A stretch of DNA of 64,000 bases, taken from the NCBI RefSeq assembly GCF_005083105.1, contig NZ_CP034885.1, forward strand, positions 412,449-476,448. Reading direction: 5' to 3'. This document shows, in pieces, positions 29,980 through 44,074 of this stretch. The DNA is from Buchnera aphidicola (Aphis nerii) (GTDB taxonomy: Bacteria > Pseudomonadota > Gammaproteobacteria > Enterobacterales > Enterobacteriaceae). The translations under genes were made by a program, and so were the position numbers. The notes beneath the pieces are model-generated. The model saw only the letters and a list, made by a program, of their open reading frames with translations. It made no database searches and was not told where the DNA came from. Each line of letters opens with the position of its first letter. Position 1 is the first letter of the stretch.

Positions 29980-30054
29980 TAGCTACGACGGGATTTGAAC
30001 CCATGACCCCAGCGTTATGAGTGCTGTGCTCTAACCAAACTGAGCTACGTAGCT
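29980..30054 (-). tRNA. metT: Elongator tRNA-Met(CAU)
   Basis: Acceptor AGCTACG/CGTAGCT, D arm with GGTTAGAGC, anticodon CAT in CTCATAA, T loop TTCAAAT, discriminator A, CCA not encoded. The fully paired first position and similarity to E. coli metT mark it as elongator, not initiator; a CAU tRNA-Ile can look similar but this body is metT-like. Confidence 0.92.
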
Positions 30055-30215
30055 ATATAAAATAAATAAAATATTATTTTATTTTTCGAATTAATTATTT
30101 TTTTATTTTATAATAAATAGAATGAATTATCAATATAATTATTAATTTAAAATTTTCTCAAATAAAATATTTATTTTTTAATTATATTTGTAAACAAATT
30201 AGATTGTAGGAAAAA

Positions 30216-31925
30216 ATGAAAAATAAAACTAAAAAATATAGTAATAATTTTATTCATAATATAATAGAAGAAGATTTTAAAAAAAACAAATGTGTATTAC
30301 TACATACTCGTTTCCCTCCAGAACCAAATGGATATCTTCACATTGGACATGCTAAATCAATATGTTTAAATTTTGAACTAGCAAAATTATACAATGGGTT
30401 TTGTAATCTTCGTTTTGATGATACTAATCCAATTAAAGAAAATGTTAAATATGTAAAAGCAATTAAAAATGACATTAAATGGTTGGGTTACCAATGGAAT
30501 AAAAAAATTTATTATACTTCTGAATATTTTTCAAAATTATATAAATTTGCAAAAGAACTAATTAAAAAAAATTTAGCATATGTTGACCAATTAACAAAAG
30601 AACAAATACGTGAATATAGAGGTACATTAATTACTTCTGGTAAAAATAGTCCTTATAGAAATAGAAGTATTAAAGAAAATTTAAGATTATTTAAAGAAAT
30701 GAAAAAAGGCTATTTTAATGAAGGAGAAGCTTGTTTACGTGCTAAAATCGACATGAGTTCTCCATATATTATAATGCGTGATCCTGTATTATACCGAATT
30801 ATTTTTTCGCAACATCATCAGACAAAAAATCAGTGGTGTATTTATCCTATGTACGATTTTGCACATTGTATTTCTGATTCTATAGAAGGCATTACACACT
30901 CTTTTTGTACTTTAGAATTTCAAGATAATAAATGTTTGTATAATTGGATTTTAAAAAATATTAGTGTTACCAATCATCCAAAACAATATGAATTTGCTAG
31001 ATTAAATCTCAAGTATTCAATTTTATCAAAGAGAAAAATAAGCACACTTATTGAAAAAAAAATAATTAACAATTGGGATGATCCGAGGATACAAACCATT
31101 TCAGGATTAAGAAGAAAAGGATATACACCATCATCTATTCGAAAATTTTGTGAAAAAATTGGTATTACTAAACAAAATAATTTAATTGAGTTTTCTATGT
31201 TAGAATATTGTATTAGGAATGAGTTAAATGAAGAAGCTATACGCACTATGGCTGTCTTAGAACCAATAAAATTATATTTATACAATATTGATGATCAATA
31301 TCAAGAAACTTTTGTTGTTCCGAATCATCCTAAAAGACCAGAATTAGGTACTCATGAAATTATTTTTACTAACACCATATATATTGAAAAACAAGATTTT
31401 AAAGAAACATATGATCAAAATTATAAAAGATTAAAAATTGGAGAAGAAATACGTTTAAGATATGCATATATAATTAAAGCAGAAAAAATAGAAAAAGATA
31501 AAAATGGAAATATTACACAAATTATATGTTTTTGTGACTTAAATACATTAGGTAAAAAACCAATTAATAAAAAAAATCCTGCAGTAATACATTGGATTTC
31601 AAAAAATAATTCATTTGCTTCAGAGTTTAGATTATATGATAAATTATTTAATATAGACAATCCTGAACAAGAAAAAAATTTTTTATCTTTTTTAAATCCT
31701 AATTCTATAGTTATTAAACATGGATTTATCGAAAAAAAAATAAGTGAAAAAATACAAAAAAAAATAAAAAGTTTTAAAATACAACAAACAAATTTATTTT
31801 TTCAATTTGAAAGAATTGGATATTTTTGTATAGATTTAATTGATTCCAAAAAAAACAAATTAATATTTAATAGAACTGTTAGTTTAAGAGATAAATGGAA
31901 AATAAAAAAAGAAAAAAATAACTAA
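30216..31925 (+). CDS. glnS: Glutaminyl-tRNA synthetase
   Basis: Class I synthetase charging the tRNA-Gln encoded just upstream on the other strand. 569 residues (E. coli 554): RFPPEPNGYLHIGHAKS with the HIGH motif, RFDDTNP, and the KMSKS-equivalent ILSKRKI, followed by the beta-barrel anticodon-binding domains (HPKRPELGTHEI). Slightly long because of lysine-rich insertions near the C-terminus. Same tRNA-cluster/glnS neighbourhood as E. coli. Confidence 0.98.
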   Translation: MKNKTKKYSNNFIHNIIEEDFKKNKCVLLHTRFPPEPNGYLHIGHAKSICLNFELAKLYNGFCNLRFDDTNPIKENVKYVKAIKNDIKWLGYQWNKKIYYTSEYFSKLYKFAKELIKKNLAYVDQLTKEQIREYRGTLITSGKNSPYRNRSIKENLRLFKEMKKGYFNEGEACLRAKIDMSSPYIIMRDPVLYRIIFSQHHQTKNQWCIYPMYDFAHCISDSIEGITHSFCTLEFQDNKCLYNWILKNISVTNHPKQYEFARLNLKYSILSKRKISTLIEKKIINNWDDPRIQTISGLRRKGYTPSSIRKFCEKIGITKQNNLIEFSMLEYCIRNELNEEAIRTMAVLEPIKLYLYNIDDQYQETFVVPNHPKRPELGTHEIIFTNTIYIEKQDFKETYDQNYKRLKIGEEIRLRYAYIIKAEKIEKDKNGNITQIICFCDLNTLGKKPINKKNPAVIHWISKNNSFASEFRLYDKLFNIDNPEQEKNFLSFLNPNSIVIKHGFIEKKISEKIQKKIKSFKIQQTNLFFQFERIGYFCIDLIDSKKNKLIFNRTVSLRDKWKIKKEKNN

Positions 31926-31956
31926 TAAAACCTTTATATTTTTAAAAATTATATAG

Positions 31957-35017
<3,061 letters not shown>

Positions 35018-35038
35018 TTATAAATATTTTTAAAGAAA

Positions 35039-35073
35039 GAGAATCAGGTATTCATAAAATATACCTGTTTCTC
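35039..35073 (+). terminator. Terminator after eno
   Basis: Arms GAGAATCAGGTAT/ATACCTGTTTCTC pair over 12 of 13 positions (one T-T mismatch) around a 9-nt loop, then ATTAATTTT. About 20 bases past the eno stop. Confidence 0.6.
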
Positions 35074-35112
35074 ATTAATTTTAAATTTAACAATTAATTG
35101 ATGAATATAACA

Positions 35113-35766
35113 ATGTATTATCCAGTAAACGAAATTTTTCAAAGTATACAGGGTGAAGGTTACTACACTGGTACACCTTCTATTTTTATTCGACTTCAAG
35201 GATGCCCAGTTCATTGTAATTGGTGCGATACCAAATATACATGGATCTGTTCTGATAAAGATCGTACTTCTGTAGAAGAAGTAATAAATAAAAATCAAAT
35301 TAGTAAAAAATGGAGTTTTATATATATAAAAGATATATTAAAAATATTTAAAAAATGGACTGCTAAACACGTAGTTATTACAGGAGGCGAACCATGTTTA
35401 TATGATCTTGTAAATCTTACAACAAAATTAGAAAAAAGTGGTTATCACTGTCAAGTAGAAACTAGTGGAATAAAAAATATAAAATGTTCTTTAAATACTT
35501 GGATTACTATTTCTCCTAAAAAAAATAAAAGACCAACACATGAATCGATTATACGTTCTAATGAAATAAAATTTCCAATTTTAAAAAAAGAAGATATATT
35601 ATATATATATGATATTTTATCAAATATAAAGGATAATAAAAAACGTATTATTTGTTTACAACCTGTTAATCAAAACAAAGAAGCACTAAGTATATGTATT
35701 GATTTATGCACAAAAAAAAATTGGAGATTATCAATACAATTACATAAATATCTTAAAATTGAATAA
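35113..35766 (+). CDS. queE: 7-carboxy-7-deazaguanine synthase QueE
   Basis: Radical-SAM enzyme of queuosine biosynthesis that ring-contracts CPH4 from QueD. Family CxxxCxxC is seen in GCPVHCNWCDTKYTW, with GEGYYTGTPSIFIRLQG before and VVITGGEPCLYDL after. E. coli QueE begins two residues before the PxNE motif, so I start at ATG 35113 (MYYPVNE); in-frame ATG 35101 and TTG 35098 are possible and no site has a clear Shine-Dalgarno. Convergent with queD. Confidence 0.95.
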   Translation: MYYPVNEIFQSIQGEGYYTGTPSIFIRLQGCPVHCNWCDTKYTWICSDKDRTSVEEVINKNQISKKWSFIYIKDILKIFKKWTAKHVVITGGEPCLYDLVNLTTKLEKSGYHCQVETSGIKNIKCSLNTWITISPKKNKRPTHESIIRSNEIKFPILKKEDILYIYDILSNIKDNKKRIICLQPVNQNKEALSICIDLCTKKNWRLSIQLHKYLKIE

Positions 35767-35782
35767 TAAAATTTTTAATTAT

Positions 35783-36148
35783 TTAAATTTCTTTGTATCT
35801 ACATCCAGATGTACATGTTTCTTTAACCATAACCGAACTTAACATTGATAAATTAGGTTTTAAACGATCCCATATCCATTTAGCTAAAACTTCACTAGTA
35901 GGATTTTCTAATCCAGAAATATTGTTCAAAAAATGATGATCAAGCTGTTCATAAATAGGTTGAAATAATAATTTTATTTCTTTATAATCCATAATCCAAC
36001 CTTTATCTTTATCAACTTCTCCTTTAATTTCTATACGAACAAAGAAAGAATGACCATGTAATCTTCTACATTTGTGTTGTTTAGGAAGATTTGGCAAATA
36101 ATGTGCAGCTTCAAATTGAAAATCTTTAAATATAGTAGTATTTGTCAT
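35783..36148 (-). CDS. queD: 6-carboxytetrahydropterin synthase QueD
   Basis: Turns dihydroneopterin triphosphate into CPH4, one step ahead of QueE. 121 residues (E. coli 121): zinc His ligands in FEAAHYLP and LHGHSF, the catalytic Cys in [16 protein letters not shown] and [11 protein letters not shown], and the C-terminal KETCTSGC. queC and queF were not seen in the window. Lies 3' to 3' with queE, a two-step module. Confidence 0.97.
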   Translation of the reverse strand: MTNTTIFKDFQFEAAHYLPNLPKQHKCRRLHGHSFFVRIEIKGEVDKDKGWIMDYKEIKLLFQPIYEQLDHHFLNNISGLENPTSEVLAKWIWDRLKPNLSMLSSVMVKETCTSGCRYKEI

Positions 36149-36185
36149 ATTTTTATAAATCTGATATATAGAATCAATTAAACAT

Positions 36186-37177
36186 TCAGTTTTTTTTAAA
36201 TTTTATACTGGGAAATAAACTTAATAAATTAACCGAATTACCTTTCAATCTTACTTCAAAATATAACCGTGCTAAATTATTTTTTGATAATCCCATGGTA
36301 GATATTTTTTGATGTGCATATACTTCATCATTTAGTTTTACAAAAATATTCTTATTAAATCCATACATACTCAAATAGTTGTTATTATGTTTAATAATAA
36401 TTAAATTTCCATAATTTTTAAAAAAATCACCAACATATACCACTGTACCTTTACAAGATGCAAAAACAGATTCTCCTTGAATACCAGCTATTTCAATTCC
36501 TTTATTATTAATAGAATAATTATAAAAAAATTGTGCACGTAAATTTTTTAAAGGCCAATACCAATGATTATAAAAAGTACTTTTTCTTAAAACATTATAA
36601 TTTGTATTGTAAAAAAAACATATTTTAGTTAATGATTTATTTCTATTTAAAATATTTAGAATGTTTAATTTATTTTTAAAAAAATTGCTATATAAAATAT
36701 TTTTTTTATATCGATCACTATAAATTATATAATTTATTTTTTTATTATTAATTACAGAAATATTATTTACTAATATTTTTTGACCAATTAATAATTTATA
36801 AGGTTTATCAAAATTATTATATTTTAATAATGTTTTAAAATTATAATTAAAGCGTTTCGAAATGGAATATAAAGTATCATTTTTTTTTACAATATAAAAT
36901 ATATTAAAAGTATCATTATTTAAAAATCCAATATAATCTGCATTTTTAATAATAACTTGTTGTTTTTTAATATATTTTTTATTTTTGTATAAAAATAAAA
37001 AACATTCTTTTTTTTTTGATTTTTTTTTATATTATTTTTAACATCTATAGATTTTTTATCATTTAAATAAATATTTTCTTTTTGTTTAAATAAATTATTG
37101 GCAAATATATATTTGTTATAAAAAAAAAGCATAAATATTAATAAAAATAATTTACTTTTAAGAAAATTAAATTGCAT
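36186..37177 (-). pseudogene. nlpD: NlpD (LysM/LytM amidase activator), frame broken at a 10-A tract
   Basis: In E. coli an outer-membrane lipoprotein that activates AmiC at septation. Reading from ATG 37177 gives a signal peptide (KLFLLIFMLFFYNKYIFANN) and then leaves frame around As complementary to 37008-37017 and 37020-37028. The other frame is open to 36186: LysM with YIVKKNDTLYSISKRFN and LLIGQKILV, then a LytM domain with WYWPLK, NKGIEIAG, GTVVYVG and YGNLIIIKHNNNYLS. One extra A gives about 330 residues (E. coli 379; the linker is shorter). As in E. coli NlpD, the LytM zinc ligands are absent. There is no cysteine near the signal end, so the lipobox is gone too. truD, surE, pcm and rpoS of this locus are missing. 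Confidence 0.85.
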
Positions 37178-37247
37178 TAAGCTATACCATTTGATTATAT
37201 AAATAATAAAATTTAATGTCATATATAACTATTTAAAATTAAAAATT

Positions 37248-37724
37248 CTACTTATTTTTTAAAAGCATTACAATAGATTGACATGCGATCCCTTCTTTTC
37301 TGCCAATACATCCTATTTTTTTAGAGGTTGTTGCTTTAATACTAATATTATTTATTGTGGTATTTAAATCGTTAGATAAATTTAATTTCATAAATGAAAT
37401 ATAAGATAACATCTTAGGAATTTCAGTAATAATAGTACTATCTGTATTACATACGTAATAATTTTTTAAATAAATTTTTTTCCAAATACATTTTAATAAA
37501 ACTCGACTATCAATATTTTTATATTTCTTTTTCGTACTTGGGAAAAAAGTTCCAATATCCCCCATAGCAACTGCACCTAATAATGCATCTATTAAAGAAT
37601 GTACTAATACATCGCCATTAGAATGAGCAATTAAACCTTGATGATTAGGTATGTTGACACCACCAATAATTAATGGTTTTGAACTCCCAAATGCATGTAC
37701 ATCAAAACCATATCCAATTCTCAT
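37248..37724 (-). CDS. ispF: 2-C-methyl-D-erythritol 2,4-cyclodiphosphate synthase IspF
   Basis: Fifth step of the MEP isoprenoid pathway. 158 residues (E. coli 159). [13 protein letters not shown] with the metal-binding Asp-x-His, [27 protein letters not shown] and the late GCIGRKEGI are conserved. Lies 16 bases after ispD; no lesion. Confidence 0.98.
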   Translation of the reverse strand: MRIGYGFDVHAFGSSKPLIIGGVNIPNHQGLIAHSNGDVLVHSLIDALLGAVAMGDIGTFFPSTKKKYKNIDSRVLLKCIWKKIYLKNYYVCNTDSTIITEIPKMLSYISFMKLNLSNDLNTTINNISIKATTSKKIGCIGRKEGIACQSIVMLLKNK

Positions 37725-37740
37725 ATTATAAATATATCCT

Positions 37741-38454
37741 TTAAATATTAGATAATTTTTTTAGATAAACTTCAGCAAAAATAAGATCTTCAGGAAAAGT
37801 GATTTTAATATTTTTATAACTCCCTAAAACTATAGAGGGATGATATCCACAATATTCTAAAGCTGAAGATTCATCTGTTACATCTATATTATCTCGAATA
37901 ACCTTTTTTAAACAAAATAATAATAAATTTCTTGGAAATATTTGAGGAGTTAAAGCATGCCACAATTTTTTTCTGGAAATAGTGTGTGATATTTTTTTAG
38001 TTTGACTAATAATATATTTTATAGTATCACATGTTGGACGTGCTAAAATACCACCTATTTTATTTTTTTTAACAACAGATATTAAATTTTCTAAATCTTT
38101 ATAACTTAAACAAGGCCGAACAGCATCATGTACTATTACCCAATTTGCATTTTTTGGAACAACAACTAACCCTGATAAAACTGAGTTGATTCTTTTATGA
38201 CCACCAATCACAGAGGTTATTCGAATATTAGATGCTATAGATAAATTATGAAAATAATGATCTTTTTTATGTAAGCTTACAATGACATGAACTATACTAG
38301 GATGTGATAATAATGTCATTAAAGTATATTCAAGAATAGTATGATTTTGAATTTTTATATATTGTTTAGGAATATCTAACAACATTCTTTTGCCTATTCC
38401 AGCAGCTGGAACAATAGCTACAATTTTTATTTCGGAACTATTCTGAAAAGCCAT
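37741..38454 (-). CDS. ispD: 2-C-methyl-D-erythritol 4-phosphate cytidylyltransferase IspD
   Basis: Third step of the MEP pathway, coupling MEP to CTP. 237 residues (E. coli 236): [10 protein letters not shown] nucleotide loop, [29 protein letters not shown] and [11 protein letters not shown]. Uses CTP that depends on PyrG upstream. In the ftsB-ispD-ispF order of E. coli. Confidence 0.98.
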   Translation of the reverse strand: MAFQNSSEIKIVAIVPAAGIGKRMLLDIPKQYIKIQNHTILEYTLMTLLSHPSIVHVIVSLHKKDHYFHNLSIASNIRITSVIGGHKRINSVLSGLVVVPKNANWVIVHDAVRPCLSYKDLENLISVVKKNKIGGILARPTCDTIKYIISQTKKISHTISRKKLWHALTPQIFPRNLLLFCLKKVIRDNIDVTDESSALEYCGYHPSIVLGSYKNIKITFPEDLIFAEVYLKKLSNI

Positions 38455-38507
38455 TTTCTACCTGAATATATTGGTTTGAAATATGATTTTATAAAAATAA
38501 ACAATTT

Positions 38508-38708
38508 TTAACTATTCATTTTATTGTTTAAATCTTGAATTTCTAAAATTAATTTATTATTTTCAACATCAAGATTTTTATTTATTTTTTTTTGAACTAT
38601 AATTTTTTTATAAACTTTAATATAATCTAAAACACCATTTTTACCAATCCAAAGAGAATATTGCAACCAAATAAATAATAAAAATAAAAACATTTTTAAT
38701 GTTCTCAT
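38508..38708 (-). CDS. ftsB: Divisome protein FtsB, C-terminally short
   Basis: Bitopic membrane protein of the FtsQLB division complex. 66 residues against 103 in E. coli. The transmembrane helix and its exit, FIWLQYSLWIGKNGVLDY, match E. coli strongly, and a predicted coiled coil follows (VENNKLILEIQDLN), but the protein ends at NNKMNS where E. coli continues for about 35 residues that bind FtsQ. The next 50 bases give no sign of the missing part in another frame, so this looks like a real truncation. Confidence 0.88.
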   Translation of the reverse strand: MRTLKMFLFLLFIWLQYSLWIGKNGVLDYIKVYKKIIVQKKINKNLDVENNKLILEIQDLNNKMNS

Positions 38709-38754
38709 ATAATTACTCTAAATAATTTTATTTCAATTAAAAATAATTTATTAA

Positions 38755-39369
38755 TTATGTAGAAAAAAAAATAACATTATTTGTATATAATATTTTTACT
38801 AATTTTTTAATATTTTCTTTTAAAGAATATGTTCCATCTAAATAAATATCTGGTTTTTCTGGAAATTCATATAAAGAATCTATACCAGTAAAATTTGATA
38901 TTTTATTAGAACGAGATTTTTTGTACAATCCTTTAGGATCTCGTTCTTCGCATATATGAAGAGGAGTATCAACAAATACTTCTATAAAATTGTTTTTTCC
39001 TAAAATATTAGAAGCTAATAATCGTTGTTGTCTATATGGCGAAATAACAGATACTAGAACAATAATACCTGCATCTAACATTAATTTAGCTACTTCTGCA
39101 ATGCGTCGAATATTTTCATTGCGATCAATAGAAGAAAATGTTAAATCTGAACATAATCCAGATCTCATGTTATCTCCATCTAATATATATGTATTAATAT
39201 TATTTTTAAATAAAATTTTTTCTAACATGTTAGAAATAGTAGATTTGCCCGATCCAGACAATCCTGTAAACCATATTACTTTAGATGTATAACCATTTTT
39301 GTTTTCTCGTTTTATACGAGTTATTTCATACTTTTGAAAAATAATATTTTTTTTAAAGTTATGCTTCAT
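38755..39369 (-). CDS. cysC: Adenylylsulfate kinase CysC
   Basis: Phosphorylates APS to PAPS. 204 residues (E. coli 201): P-loop GLSGSGKST at about 36-44, DGDNMR, and the phospho-acceptor serine in VISPYRQQR, then FVDTPLHICEERDPKGLYKK. Last gene of the cysJIHGDNC cluster, 20 bases after cysN. Confidence 0.98.
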   Translation of the reverse strand: MKHNFKKNIIFQKYEITRIKRENKNGYTSKVIWFTGLSGSGKSTISNMLEKILFKNNINTYILDGDNMRSGLCSDLTFSSIDRNENIRRIAEVAKLMLDAGIIVLVSVISPYRQQRLLASNILGKNNFIEVFVDTPLHICEERDPKGLYKKSRSNKISNFTGIDSLYEFPEKPDIYLDGTYSLKENIKKLVKILYTNNVIFFST

Positions 39370-39388
39370 TTTAATAAAAACCTATTAT

Positions 39389-40807
39389 TTATTTCTTTAT
39401 ATCCCAATGTGGAAAATGTTTTAAAATTAAATTATATAAATCTAATTCAAAACTTTTTATGCTACTTTCGATAATAGTATTTGTATTTTTTAAATTCTTT
39501 TTAATCATACCTGCTCCTACTGTAGTATTATTTAAAAAATCAATAAAAATTAAATTACCTGTAAATTTATTTTCTTTATAATCATCAAATAACATGGACT
39601 CGCTAAATTTAATTTTAATTCTACCAATAGCGTTTAATTCAAGTGAGTTAGATTTATTTTTAACTAAAGTGTTGATATTTATTTGAAATAAAATATCTTC
39701 AATATAAGCACGTGTTTTTTTTCCTGATAGTTTTATATTATATGATTTACCTATTTTTAAAGGATCATCAGACATCCAAACTATATCAACAATAGCTTCT
39801 TGAGAAGCTTGTAAATTCGAATTAATATTTACAAAAAAATCACCACGACTAATATCTACTGCATCTTGTAAAACTATTGTAATTGCTTGTCCAACACTAG
39901 CAGTTTTTAAATCTTCATTAAATGTTAAAATACGTGAAATACGTGAAACAATATTAACAGGTAATATTTTTATTAACTGGCCTACCTGAATTGTTCCAGA
40001 AAATAAAGTACCTGAATAACCTCTAAAGTTTGAATTTGGACGGTTTACATACTGAACAGGAAACCTGATTTCTTTTGAATCAACATTATCTTTAATTTCT
40101 ATTGTCTCTAAAAGTTTTAATAATGTATTATCTTTATACCAACTCATAAATTTACTTTTAAAAACTATATTTTCACCTACTAAAGCAGATATAGGTACAA
40201 AAAAAATTTTTAAATTTTTGGGAAGTTTTTTAGAAAATAAAAGAAAATTTTTTTTTATATATAAAAATATTTCTTCATTATAATCAACTAAGTCCATTTT
40301 ATTCACTGCAACGACTAAATATTTTATACCAAGTAAAGCAGAAATAAAACTATGACGATATGTTTGTTCTGAAATTCCTTTTTTTGCATCAATTAAAATT
40401 ATAGATAAATCGCAAGTAGAGGCACCTGTAACCATATTACGTGTATATTGTTCATGACCCGGTGTATCTGCTATGATAAATTTTCGTTTTTTAGTTGAAA
40501 AATAACGATATGCGACATCAATTGTAATACCTTGTTCACGTTCTGACTGTAATCCATCAACTACGAGAGCAAGATCAATATTTTCTCCTTGTGTTCCATG
40601 ACGTTTACTATCTTTTTTTAAAGAAGATAATTGATCATCATAAATCTGCTTAGTATCATGTAACAAACGGCCAATTAATGTACTCTTACCATCATCTACA
40701 CTGCCACATGTTAAAAATTTTAATAACGTCTTTTTTTCATTTGAATATATCCAATTTTCAAATTGATCAAAAAAATTGATGTTTTTTTTATTAATATTAG
40801 TATTCAT
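39389..40807 (-). CDS. cysN: Sulfate adenylyltransferase GTPase subunit CysN
   Basis: GTPase that drives ATP sulfurylase. 472 residues (E. coli 475), EF-Tu-like: P-loop [10 protein letters not shown], switch I/II with [12 protein letters not shown] and [20 protein letters not shown], then beta-barrel domains. Partner CysD is just upstream (32 bases). Confidence 0.98.
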   Translation of the reverse strand: MNTNINKKNINFFDQFENWIYSNEKKTLLKFLTCGSVDDGKSTLIGRLLHDTKQIYDDQLSSLKKDSKRHGTQGENIDLALVVDGLQSEREQGITIDVAYRYFSTKKRKFIIADTPGHEQYTRNMVTGASTCDLSIILIDAKKGISEQTYRHSFISALLGIKYLVVAVNKMDLVDYNEEIFLYIKKNFLLFSKKLPKNLKIFFVPISALVGENIVFKSKFMSWYKDNTLLKLLETIEIKDNVDSKEIRFPVQYVNRPNSNFRGYSGTLFSGTIQVGQLIKILPVNIVSRISRILTFNEDLKTASVGQAITIVLQDAVDISRGDFFVNINSNLQASQEAIVDIVWMSDDPLKIGKSYNIKLSGKKTRAYIEDILFQININTLVKNKSNSLELNAIGRIKIKFSESMLFDDYKENKFTGNLIFIDFLNNTTVGAGMIKKNLKNTNTIIESSIKSFELDLYNLILKHFPHWDIKK

Positions 40808-40839
40808 TTTTTTAAATTCAACCTATATTAAACATATTT

Positions 40840-41748
40840 TTAAAAGTAACCTTGTCTTTTTTTAAATTCCATTGAATTTTTTTGATCATAATCAATAGAT
40901 CGACCTGTTCGCTCACTAGTTTTAGTTACTAGTGTTTCTTTAATAACATCTTGAATAGTTTTAGCATTAGATTCAATTGCACTAGTTAAAGGCCAACAAC
41001 CTAATGTTCTAAAACGAACCATTTTATGACTAATTTTTTCATTTTTACCTATTTTAATGCGTTGATCATTAATTACTAAAAGAAGACCATTTCTTTTTAA
41101 AACTGGACGTATAGCAGCAAAATAAAGAGGAACAATTTCAATTTTTTCTAAAAATATATACTGCCAAATATCTAATTCTGTCCAATTTGATAATGGAAAA
41201 ACACGGATATTTTCTCCTTTATTTATTTGACTATTATAATTCCACCATAATTCTGGACGTTGTTTTTTTGGATCCCATTGATGAAAAGAATCACGAAATG
41301 AATAAATACGTTCCTTAGAACGAGATTTTTCTTCATCTCTTCTCGCACCGCCAAAAGCGGCATCAAATTTGTATTTATTTAAAGCTTCTTTTAATCCTTC
41401 TGTTTTCATAATATCAGTATATTTTGAACTATTATCTTTAAAAGGATCTAGACCCAATAATTTTCCTTGTGCGTTATAATGTACAATTAGTTCTAAATTA
41501 TTAGTTTGAGCAACATTGTCTCTAAAAGTATACATTTCTTGAAATTTCCAACCAGTATCTATATGTAATAATGGAAATGGCAAACGCCCAGGATAAAAAG
41601 ATTTTTTTGCAAGATGTAACATAACAGAAGAATCTTTTCCAATTGAATAAAGCATTACAGGATTTTCAAATTCTGCTATTACTTCTCTAATTATGTATAT
41701 ACTTTCAGATTCTAATTGACGTAAATGAGTAGCATTTTCACTTAACAT
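40840..41748 (-). CDS. cysD: Sulfate adenylyltransferase subunit CysD
   Basis: Catalytic ATP sulfurylase subunit that activates sulfate to APS. 302 residues, identical in length to E. coli. PP-loop [41 protein letters not shown] and [15 protein letters not shown] are present. Stop of the preceding cysG is nine bases upstream. Confidence 0.99.
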   Translation of the reverse strand: MLSENATHLRQLESESIYIIREVIAEFENPVMLYSIGKDSSVMLHLAKKSFYPGRLPFPLLHIDTGWKFQEMYTFRDNVAQTNNLELIVHYNAQGKLLGLDPFKDNSSKYTDIMKTEGLKEALNKYKFDAAFGGARRDEEKSRSKERIYSFRDSFHQWDPKKQRPELWWNYNSQINKGENIRVFPLSNWTELDIWQYIFLEKIEIVPLYFAAIRPVLKRNGLLLVINDQRIKIGKNEKISHKMVRFRTLGCWPLTSAIESNAKTIQDVIKETLVTKTSERTGRSIDYDQKNSMEFKKRQGYF

Positions 41749-41757
41749 TATCTTTTC

Positions 41758-43176
41758 TCATATATTTATTATAGAAGAATTGTTTTTAATATTATTAAAA
41801 TTAATAGCACTTTTAAACCATTCTAATTTTTTATGCAATAAAACTACTTTTCCAATAATTAGTAAAGATGGACTTATAGAAAATTTAAATATTTTATGAA
41901 TTTCATCTAAACGTCCTATAATAACATTTTGATTTAAAGTTGTACCTTGACTAACAATTGCTATTGGAGTAGATTTTAAACGACCATGTAAAATGAGTTG
42001 TTTAGAAATTTCTGAAGCTTTTAAACTAGCCATGTAAACTACTAAAGTATAAGAATCATCAGATAAAATTGACCAATTATTTGCAATATTATCAACACGC
42101 TTACAACCAGTAATAAATATTACTCCTTGAGAATAATATCTATGTGTTAATGGTATACCAGAATAAGCAGAAACACCAATTCCAGCAGTAATTCCAGGAA
42201 CAACTTGGATATTGATATTTTCATTTTTTGCAGCTTCTAACTCTTCACCTCCACGACCGAATATAAATGAATCACCACCTTTTAAACGAACAACTCTTTT
42301 ACCTTGTTTTGCTAAAAAAATTAATAATTTGATAATTTTTTCTTGTGTAATGCTTTTAAGACCAGCACGTTTACCAACATAAATACATTTTGCATCTCGA
42401 CGAATCAAATTTAATACATCTTGAGAAACTAAATTATCATATAAAACTACATCAGCTTCTTGCATAACTTGTAAAGCTCTTAAAGTTAATAAATCACTGT
42501 TTCCAGGACCAGCTCCCACTAAAATAATTTCTCCTATTAATTTATTAGGATTTTTTATCATTTTTTTTAAATGAGAAACTGCTTTTTCTTTTTTACCATT
42601 AATAGCATATTGGACAAAAATACTATTAAATAAATTTTCCCAGAAACGTCTTCTTTCTAAAAGATTAAAAAAATATTTTTTAACTGTTTCTCTCCATTTT
42701 TCAGCAATTTTAGCTACATTACCTAATCTTATTGGAAGTATACCTTCAATTTTTTCACGTAATAAACGAAGTAGTACTGGTGCTGTACCTCCAGAGGATA
42801 TAGCAACTACTATAGGAGATCGATCAACAATAGAAGGAAAAATAAAAGAACATTTTGATTTATCATCGACTACATTAACTAATATTTTAAATTCGCTACA
42901 TTTTTTAAAAATTTTTTTGTTTAATTTAGTATCATTTGTAGCTGCAATAACTAAATAAACATTTCTTAAATAGGATGTTTTAAACTCTTGATCAAGCCAA
43001 AATGCTTTTTTTTGATTCAATAAATATTTAATTTCTGAACAAATATCTTTAGCAATAATATTAATTATTGCATGTGCACGTACTAATAATTTAATTTTAT
43101 TAAAAGCAATATTACCAGCACCTACTATTAGTATGTTTTTATTTTTTAAATCTAAAAAAATAGGTAAATAATCCAC
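41758..43176 (-). CDS. cysG: Siroheme synthase CysG
   Basis: Trifunctional enzyme (uroporphyrinogen III methylase, precorrin-2 dehydrogenase, ferrochelatase) producing siroheme for CysI. 472 residues (E. coli 457). N-terminal Rossmann fold LIVGAGNIAFNK, DRSPIVVAISSGGTAPVLLR; C-terminal methylase VGAGPGNSDLLTL, RLKGGDSFIFGRGGEE and GIPLTHR. A cysG inside the cys cluster is the ancestral order seen in Erwinia and Yersinia relatives; E. coli keeps it elsewhere. Confidence 0.98.
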   Translation of the reverse strand: MDYLPIFLDLKNKNILIVGAGNIAFNKIKLLVRAHAIINIIAKDICSEIKYLLNQKKAFWLDQEFKTSYLRNVYLVIAATNDTKLNKKIFKKCSEFKILVNVVDDKSKCSFIFPSIVDRSPIVVAISSGGTAPVLLRLLREKIEGILPIRLGNVAKIAEKWRETVKKYFFNLLERRRFWENLFNSIFVQYAINGKKEKAVSHLKKMIKNPNKLIGEIILVGAGPGNSDLLTLRALQVMQEADVVLYDNLVSQDVLNLIRRDAKCIYVGKRAGLKSITQEKIIKLLIFLAKQGKRVVRLKGGDSFIFGRGGEELEAAKNENINIQVVPGITAGIGVSAYSGIPLTHRYYSQGVIFITGCKRVDNIANNWSILSDDSYTLVVYMASLKASEISKQLILHGRLKSTPIAIVSQGTTLNQNVIIGRLDEIHKIFKFSISPSLLIIGKVVLLHKKLEWFKSAINFNNIKNNSSIINI

Positions 43177-43324
43177 GTTAATCCTGCTAAATATAATTTT
43201 AAAGAATCAATATTTTAGAAGTAAATAAAATATTTAATAAAAAAATTTACATTAATATTTCAAATACTTTATAAGAAGCATTTATGAAATATTAATGTAT
43301 AAAATTAAATATTGAAAATTTTTA
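43177..43324. other. Spacer between cysH and cysG
   Basis: 148 bases of AT-rich sequence with no gene and no strong hairpin; the only gap over 100 bases in the cluster, so an internal promoter for cysGDNC could lie here. I cannot identify one. Confidence 0.4.
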
Positions 43325-44062
43325 TTATTTACTATTATGCAATCCACATTCACGTTTTAAACCAAAAAATCGTGTTTCTTCTTCGAGCATACCAGATTTA
43401 AATTTTTCAGTAGTATGAATATCTCCTACAGATATATAACCATTTTTTAATAAAGGGTGCTCATCTAATTTATTTTTTTTTATATATTCATCAACTTCAT
43501 ATTTTGACCAATCTAAAATTGGAAGTATTTTAAATACTTCTTTTTGAATAGAAATATATGACAAATTACTTCTACTTTTAGATTGTTCACGACGTAATCC
43601 TGCAAACCATGTTTGTACTGATAATGTTTTTAAAGCAATATCCATTGGTTCTATTTTGTTTATTTTATTGTATAAATTAATTCCTTTTAATCCTTGTTCC
43701 CATAATTTTCCATATCTTGCTTCCTGCCATGCTGGAGAAATATTTGATCGAAAAATTTTTAAATTTAAATTCATTTTTTTTTGTAGTCTATCAATAAAAT
43801 GATAAGTTTGAGGAAATAAATATCCTGTATCAATTAATATAATAGGAATATTAGGTTTTTGTTTAACTACAAGGTGTAATAATACAGTTGACTGGATACC
43901 AAAACTAGATGACATAATATGTATGCTAGGTAATTTTTTTAAAGCCCAGGATATACGTTCTTCTGCTGAATATTTTATCATTAACATATTAGATTTAGAT
44001 ACAAACTCTTTTTTTTTTTCAAAATTTAACAAATTTATATTTTTATAATCAAAATTAGACAT
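43325..44062 (-). CDS. cysH: Phosphoadenosine phosphosulfate reductase CysH
   Basis: Reduces PAPS to sulfite with thioredoxin. 245 residues (E. coli 244): PP-loop [34 protein letters not shown] and the active-site Cys in KRECGLH at the C-terminus. Codons 15-18 are eleven As (complement of 44009-44019), read in frame. 12 bases downstream of cysI. Confidence 0.98.
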   Translation of the reverse strand: MSNFDYKNINLLNFEKKKEFVSKSNMLMIKYSAEERISWALKKLPSIHIMSSSFGIQSTVLLHLVVKQKPNIPIILIDTGYLFPQTYHFIDRLQKKMNLNLKIFRSNISPAWQEARYGKLWEQGLKGINLYNKINKIEPMDIALKTLSVQTWFAGLRREQSKSRSNLSYISIQKEVFKILPILDWSKYEVDEYIKKNKLDEHPLLKNGYISVGDIHTTEKFKSGMLEEETRFFGLKRECGLHNSK

Positions 44063-44074
44063 TTTTTCTCGCTA

